DNA of 64,000 bases. Source: Juglans regia. Its lineage: Eukaryota; Streptophyta; Magnoliopsida; Fagales; Juglandaceae. Within the stretch, counting starts at the first letter, position 1. Each line of letters begins with the position of its first letter. Location: NCBI RefSeq assembly GCF_001411555.2, contig NC_049903.1, positions 20,937,234-21,001,233 of the forward strand. The letters are read 5' to 3'. The translations under genes and the position numbers were made by a program. The notes beneath the pieces were generated by a model, which was not told the origin of the DNA, made no database searches, and saw nothing but the letters and a program-made list of their open reading frames with translations. Positions 57,773-64,000 of this stretch are shown here, in pieces.

Positions 57773-60700
57773 TTACTTCCTTAATGAAGGACATCCCAAA
57801 GCATCTAACCTCATAATGCCCCTCAATAGCCTCGGTATGCTCTCACCAGGTAAGAACATCCTAGTAAGACCCTCCTCACCTTTCCTTGCCAAAAAATCCG
57901 CTGCTTTGTTCCCTTCTCTAAATTGATGCACCACTTCGAATTGAATTCCATCTAATTCTTGAAGGAGATCATCCCAATAATCCCAAAGATACCATAAATT
58001 ACACCCTCGCTTCTTCACCCAATCCACCACTACCTTAGAATCACACTCAAAAATTACATTTAGAAAATTCCTCTCCTTACAAAGCCGGACCCCTTGAAGT
58101 AAAGCTCTCAACTTAGCCTCATTGTTCGTTCCGAAACCGTAATGAGCAGAAAAACCTGCTATCATCCGCCCCCTATGGTCCAGCAAAACACCACCCCCAC
58201 CACAATTCCCTGGATTACCACGACAACTTCCATCCACATTTAATTTCCACCATCCCATAGATGGTTTTAACCAAGCAACTTGCAATGGAATACGTGCTAC
58301 CAGTTCCGGGATCTCATATCCAAAGCCTTCAATACCTGTGCATCAACTTTAGAGACCTTCTTGGACTGCAGACCATTAGCCAAAATACCCAGCCATATCC
58401 GAATAGCTCTCCAAACTTCCATAGCACTGGAATGAACTCCCTCCATCCTAGCTTGACAGCGTTGATGCCATAACTTCCAAGTAATAACACTTGGTACCAG
58501 GCCCACTAAAATACCCTTCTGTGTTCCTCGATTAGCACACGCCATCCAAGCTTCCACCCGGTGAGCCCAGCTCCTGGATTGTACACCAATGCCCAGCGCT
58601 AGTGAAGCACAACGCCAAACCTGCTCTGCAATTTCCCCCGTAGCAAGCACATGATCTAGAGTTTCGGTTTGTGGAAGATGATAGCAGTTGCACTTTGAAG
58701 CCGTAACAACTCCACGGGTCTGCACCTTAGTGTCCGTTGCTAATAAATTAAATCGTGCCCTCCACATGCAAACTGATATTTTCTTTGGCAAATATTTACT
58801 CCATATCCAATCCATCCAACCATGATCAACTCCTCTCACACGGATTAACTCCCATGCGCTAGCTATTGTAAACTCTCCCCCCACATCAGGTTTCCATATC
58901 AAGATATCTTGCCCAGTGCGCCCTGCACTAATTTCCCTTATCACCTCCTCCGCCAACTCCTCACCAATAAGGTTGAAGCCTGTCACCGTCCCAATTATTC
59001 CCAACCCATACATCTTTAATTTTTAATGAAGGTGTACCAACTACCCCCACCAAATTGCACAAAGTGCCATTTGAAAACCACCTATCAAACCAGAAAGATG
59101 AATTCCCCTCTCTCACTCGAACCTTGGACGCCTCACAAACATCCTGCATAACAGAGACAATAGATCTCCAAATTCTTGAACTGTGGTTTCTAGCTACCAT
59201 CAACGAAGCATGCTGTCCTCTACCGTACTTCGAAACCATGAACCGAGTCCACAATGAATCCCCTGACAGAATCCGCCAAGCCAACTTCATATGCATCGCT
59301 TTTTGAATTTCCAGAAAATTCCTCAAACCCAACCCACCCTCTTTCGTTGGCTTGCTTATCCGAGACCACGCACACCACTTCATGTTTGCACTCCCATTCT
59401 TCTCTCCCCAAAAAAATGAGGCTAGAATTGAATTAATTTTTTTAAGCACAACTTGAGGGACATTCATCACAGCCAAACAATGAGACGCCATACTAGTAAG
59501 AACATGTTTAAGTAGCACTAAACGCCCCCCTTGCGATAGAAGCCTTGCCTTCCACCCCGCCACCTTAGCCCGAAATTTTGCAACCAAGTGATCAAGGTGA
59601 ACAGCTTTTAAACGTCCACAAATCAGTGGCACCCCCAAATACATAACAGGAAAACTCCCAGGTGCAAACCCCGTAAGACGTACCAACCCACACTGCCTCG
59701 TAGCACTAATATTTGGCGAGGAAAAAATTGCCGACTTCTCTTTACTAATTCACTGGCCAAACCAGCGCTCGTAACAGGCTAAGGTACGCCCCAGGCGTCT
59801 TAGAGATCGTTTTTCGCCATTCAAAAAAATCAAAATATCATCCACATATAACAGATGAGACACCAACGGTGCCCCTCTAGGATGATATTACTTCCCAATA
59901 CGACCCTCGTCAAAATCTTTCCGAAGTAGCCTTGAGAACACTTCCTGCATCAAAATAAATAAATAAGGCGACAAAGGGTCACCTTATCTTAGGCCTCTCT
60001 TAGACTTGAAAAATCCTTTATAAGTCCCATTCATCATCACAGAATACCAAGGAGACGCCACACATTCCTTCACCAAACTACAAAATGTTTCTGAAAACCC
60101 AAAGCTAGACAGAACATTTAATAAAAAATCCCAATGCACTCTATCATATGCCTTTGCCATATCCAACTTTACCATCACATTACCTCCAATTGTCCTCTTC
60201 GTCAACGCATGAACCATTTCTTGAGCAAGAGTTATGTTTTAAAAAATACTACGACCCGGAATAAATGCCCCCTGTTCAGCTGAAATTAATCTAGGCAGAA
60301 AACCCGTCAACTGCTTCACCAAGATTTTTGAAAAAATCTTATAAGCCACAGAACATAGACTTATTGGCCCGAATTTCTCAAAACTCTTGGGATCCAACAC
60401 TTTCGGAATTAAAACAATATAGGACGAAGTATAGAACCTTGGTAACGGAGAGCCCGCAAAAAAATCCCTTGCGGCTCGACCACCTCTTCTTTCACAAGAT
60501 GCCAACAAGAAATATAAAAAGAAGACCCATACCCATCCGGACCAGGGCTACTATATTCTGGAATCGAGAAAACGGCCTCCTTCACTTCCTCTTCCGAAGG
60601 CCTACGGCACAAACTGGAATTATCTTCCTCTGAGATTTCCAATCCCACAAGAGGAGAAAGATCTGCATGAACAACCTGCGGCATGTCTGTTAGGAAATTA

Positions 60701-61896
60701 GTAAAATATTCCACCGCCCCCAAGTGCACCTTCTCTGCCGAGTCCAACATAGTCCCATCTGCCAACCTCATCTGCGAAATAACTGAACCACGCCTACGCT
60801 GTGAAACAACCGCATGAAAAAACTTGGAATTCTGATCACCTTCTTTTAACCACTTGTTCTTTGCTAATTGGGCTAGACGACTCTCCTCCCTCTTCTCCCA
60901 AATATCAATTTCCAATTTAGTGACTATATACTCGGCTTCAAGTTCTTCTGAGAAACCGGACTACAGTTGGGCTTCCAGTACATCCATTTTCGCATCTAGC
61001 TCCTGAATATTAGTATCCACTCTCCCAAACACCGATTTATTCCATATCCGCAGCTCCACCTTAAGTCGCTTCAATTTTGCAGCCAATTTAACCATTCCCG
61101 ATCCTACCGTAGGCTGTTTCCATGTCTCCTTTACCAACTTTTGAAATGAACCATGAGAACACCACATTTTTTGGAACCGAAACGGAGAAGGCCCATACCT
61201 ATTATTAACAAGGGATAAACGAATCACCATAAGACTATGGTCCGATGTCTTGTGTTTAATATACTCCATCTGCACCAAATTAAATCGAGCCGAGAAGGCC
61301 ACATTCATAAGCACGCGGTCAAGCCTCACCCACTTTCGTGCAATCCCCTCCTGCCCATTACACCATGAGAGAGGATTACCATGATAATTCAGCTCAACTA
61401 GACCACATTGATCAATACACAAATTAAAATCATCCATAGCTTGAGCAGCTCGGGGACAGCCCCCCACACGTTCCCGGTCCTCTCGTATAATGTTAAAGTC
61501 CCCCATAACAATCCATGGATCTCCAGCAGCCCTACAACCAACCAGCTGCTCCCATAACTCTCTTTGATCCAGCTGAGTACATTTCATGTAAACAAAAGAA
61601 ACCAACGTCCGTGTCCCATCTAACACAAACCACCCCGTAACCATCTGCGTTGACACACTAACAACTTCAAAATCATATGGAGCTATCCACAAAATCCAAA
61701 TTTTGCCCCCTGCACCCTCGTTAGAATAAAAACCATCAAAACCCAATGAACTAACTAAACGCTGAAGCTTATCTATTCTCGCAAAAGGCTAAAAAAGAGC
61801 AACAATATCTCCATTATTTTTCCGAATCAAACTACGCAGCACACGCCGAGAACTTCCCAACCCCCTTATATTCCATGCAATGATGGACTCAGTCAT
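57773..61896 (-). pseudogene. LINE ORF2: endonuclease, RT, RNase H (broken)
   Basis: It starts at ATG 61896 (MTESIIAWNIRGLGSSRRVL). The asparagine of WNIRGL belongs to the endonuclease active site. A TAG follows near 61790. The endonuclease continues with VMGDFNIIRED, RLDRVLMN and KTSDHSLMV. The reverse transcriptase has PDGYGSSFY, FEKFGPISLCSVAYKIFSK, VKLDMAKAYDRVHWDFL, then R-stop-GDPLSPYLF and a YVDDILIF box. A zinc-binding region (KISVCMWRARFNLLAT, TLDHVLATG) ends the RT part. RNase H (57773-58285) shows NVDGSCRGNPG, NNEAKLRALLQG, ECDSKVVVDW and NKAADFLARKG. Several stops and frame changes make it inactive. Confidence 0.92.
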
Positions 61897-63256
61897 AGAG
61901 TAAATTTATTGAGACGGGAGGACACCCGTTGAGATTGCCGAACCACAATATTTTTTTTTTCTCTGCCTTCACCCTGTTGCGAAACAGAGTCAGAATCATA
62001 TCCTTTATTTTTGGCCAAATCAAGAACATTCGCTTCCTCTTCCACATCAGTACCATACAAATCTGGTGGCTCTTCTACTGTAACCGACTGTAAATGACAC
62101 TCCATATCAAGCACCTCAGAGACCATCTCAACTTGACCACGGCCCCCACTACGCGGTGAATTATAAGCATCAACTAGAATCAAGTCCATATCAGAACCAA
62201 CCCCCCGAACAGCCTCAACATCCCGCAGCATTTGGATTGAAGGTTGCTCTACCACCTCCTCCTCCTCACAGGGCTCCTCCACCATTTTCATATCAATATT
62301 CCCTCGCTCTTTGCTAACAATTTTCTCTGTTTCCTCCCTAGGATCGACTACCTCTTTCCCATTAACTACTTCCATTACAACCCCATCTTCCTTCTGGGCT
62401 TCCTTCAACCCATCTCCTGGAACCCCCTGCAAACTCTTCTGTTTTGGAATCTCTTGCCACATTTTTCTCCCCACCCCTTTTGACACATCACATCCCTTAC
62501 GCATAGCCTCTTCACTAGCTCGACATACAACTGCCGTATGACCCTGACGCCAGCACTTGGTGCAATAGAAGCCAGGTCTTTCATACCGAACCTCCTGCCA
62601 AACTTTTTTGTTAGCCATTACAATAGGAAAACGTTGAACCGGTTCATCTTTTAAATCTATTTCCACACACATTCGAGCCCCCGACGCTCTGGTTCTATGC
62701 AGCGTAGCATTATCAATCCCCAAAAACCGTCCAAACCTGGTTGCTAGAATTTGCAGAAAATCCGCCCGATACATATGAAGAGGCAATCCTGGCAGAAATA
62801 TCCACTGAGGCGCGAGCGTTGATTCTTTTCGCAAATCAAAATCCTTCGTCCATCGAAATAATCAGAAAACCGATCCAGCAAGCAACCGACCCTCTCGTGC
62901 CCAAGCATGCACGAAATCCCTTTCAGTCTGCAACTTCACCAAAACGTGATAGTCATCCATCACACTCACCGTAGGAATCTCCAGTAATCCCCAGGACTTA
63001 ATAATCGCCAATCGTATATCATCAATCGTAGGTCTCATCCGCACGAACTTCAGAACAATAGCAAACCGAAAATCCTCTGCAGCCTTTGACATCTAAAAAC
63101 GAAACCAGGCTCCCTGTCCACATCCACAGGGTATCTCATAGGGACCTTAAACGTTGAAGGTGTCACCACCTTCGAAACAATCTGAACATAAGACAGAGAT
63201 CCGCCATCTCCTCCAGTAGGCCCTTCCGATGAAGGAAGGGCAGAGGGCGCCGCCAT
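61893..63256 (-). pseudogene. LINE ORF1: DUF4283 and CCHC knuckle protein (broken)
   Basis: It begins MAAPSALPSSEGPTGGDGGS at 63256. After PGFVF the frame shifts (about 63095), and the DUF4283-type region continues as EDFRFAIVLKFVRMRPTIDD and VMDDYHVLVKLQTERDFVHA. A TGA interrupts after LLAGSVF where the next residue would be Arg (CGA to TGA). From 62834 the frame is open to its stop, with the knuckle CTKCWRQGHTAVVC and an acidic, Glu/Val-rich tail. The stop TGA (61895-61893) overlaps the ORF2 ATG (61896-61894) as ATGA. Confidence 0.9.
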
Positions 63257-63390
63257 GGGCTCACCCTAGGCCAATGATCAAGAAATGTGTATCGCAACAA
63301 ACTCTCTCCACATTTTTCGCACCCTAGATTCCTCATAAGGAAATCGGTCTCCTGTAGCTGTAGTTCTTGGACACATTCGAGCAATTAGAA

Positions 63391-64000
63391 ATGGCGTCAA
63401 GACCCATCGTTCCGCCACAGCCCAGAGGTGAGGCAGTAGTTGGAGGAGGTAAGCAACAGAAGATGAATGATGCAGCCAAAGCAAGAAACCGCAGAGCACT
63501 CGGTGATATTGGGAATTAGGTAACCATCCGAGGAATCGAGGGCAAACCAAATCGTCCCATCACAAGGAGTTTCTGTGCTCAACTGCTCGCAAATGCGCAA
63601 GCTACAATAGCTGCTGAAAATAACAAGAAACAGTTATGTGTGAATGTTGATGGAGCTCCTCTTCTTCTTGATGGGGTTGCGGCAGGTAAATGAGCCATTG
63701 CACCAAAGCCTCAGAAGAAAGTTGCTGTTAAGCCGAAGCCCGAAGAAGCCGTTGTCATAAGCCCGGATACGGAGGACGATGGTGCTAAGGCTAAGCAAGA
63801 AAATCCTATCAACAAGAAAAAGGATGGAGAAGAAATGTTGAGGAAGAAAGCACATGCCTTCACTTCGGTCCTAACTGCTCGTAGCAAGGCTTCTTGTGGT
63901 TTAACTGACAAACCAAATGAGCAGATTGTTGATATTGATGCTGCAGATGCCTGTAATGACTTGGCTGCTGTAGAATACGTTGAGGACATCTACAAGTTCT
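63391..64000 (+). pseudogene. Cyclin B retrocopy (intronless), cut by window edge
   Basis: One frame from ATG 63391 reads MASRPIVPPQPRGEAVVGGG and a basic stretch. The destruction box RRALGDIGN follows, then NRPITRSFCAQLLANAQATI and AAENNKKQ, and on to NDLAAVEYVEDIYKF just before the cyclin box. This is the N-terminal half of a plant B1-type mitotic cyclin, the regulatory partner of CDK. Two in-frame stops lie in it: TAG just after the destruction box (GN-stop-VTIRG) and TGA after GVAAGK. The 610 bp are continuous with no intron, although plant B-type cyclin genes are split in this region. I therefore infer a processed copy. Confidence 0.85.

Larger units (their letters stand above)
57588..63380 (-). 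mobile_element. L1-type LINE (non-LTR retrotransposon), degenerate
   Basis: The poly(A) tail appears as a 10-T run at 57588-57597 on the plus strand. Two reading frames follow: ORF1 (nucleic-acid binding) and ORF2 (endonuclease, reverse transcriptase, zinc-binding region, RNase H). The layout is that of plant L1 elements with a C-terminal RNase H. The exact 5' end is not fixed and lies between 63257 and about 63380. No target duplication could be assigned. Confidence 0.92.

Overview
The window is nuclear DNA from a flowering plant, most likely a woody eudicot. Split genes with GT/AG introns, plant-type proteins and several classes of plant transposon support this. I cannot name the species. 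One run of exactly 100 N (19673-19772) marks an assembly gap. No rRNA, tRNA gene, CRISPR array or prokaryotic feature is seen. Nothing here convinces me of a wholly new biological system. The value lies in transposon boundaries that can be fixed to the base and in a few gene-level oddities.

Host genes. (1) A minus-strand GH51 alpha-L-arabinofuranosidase (ASD1 type) occupies 10058-19237. Sixteen coding exons join in frame to a stop, but the first exon is not visible and may lie in or beyond the gap. (2) A plus-strand NAC transcription factor with three exons lies at 34393-36301 and gives 415 codons. (3) Broken genes: a class-3 lipase fragment (21458-21920), a DYW-type PPR fragment (31477-31809), an exon-like stretch cut by a transposon (36888-36973) and an intronless cyclin B retrocopy running off the right edge (63391-64000).

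Mobile DNA, left to right: a Ty1/copia element with perfect 5-bp target duplication (298-5142); a copia element that has lost most of pol (6593-9418); tRNA-derived SINE-like pieces around and inside the arabinofuranosidase gene; a remnant 5' end of an LTR element beside the gap; a 2.95-kb tandem duplication (22410-27790) carrying CACTA-like terminal sequence; a CACTA (En/Spm) transposon of 10.2 kb (36974-47212) with 3-bp target duplication, a truncated TNP2-type transposase, a nested pair of CACTA ends and a dense array of short palindromes at its 3' end; LTR-like remnants at 33.6-34.25 kb and from 47.96 kb; a Ty3/gypsy chromovirus with 5-bp target duplication (49735-56042) that itself carries a hAT-type miniature element (54427-55119); and an L1-type LINE (57588-about 63380) whose two reading frames overlap by ATGA.

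The transposons are mostly decayed: stops, frameshifts and lost catalytic residues are visible in every polyprotein. The only genes likely to be working are the arabinofuranosidase (cell-wall arabinan/arabinoxylan turnover) and the NAC factor (nuclear transcription control). There is no sign that they form a functional cluster.
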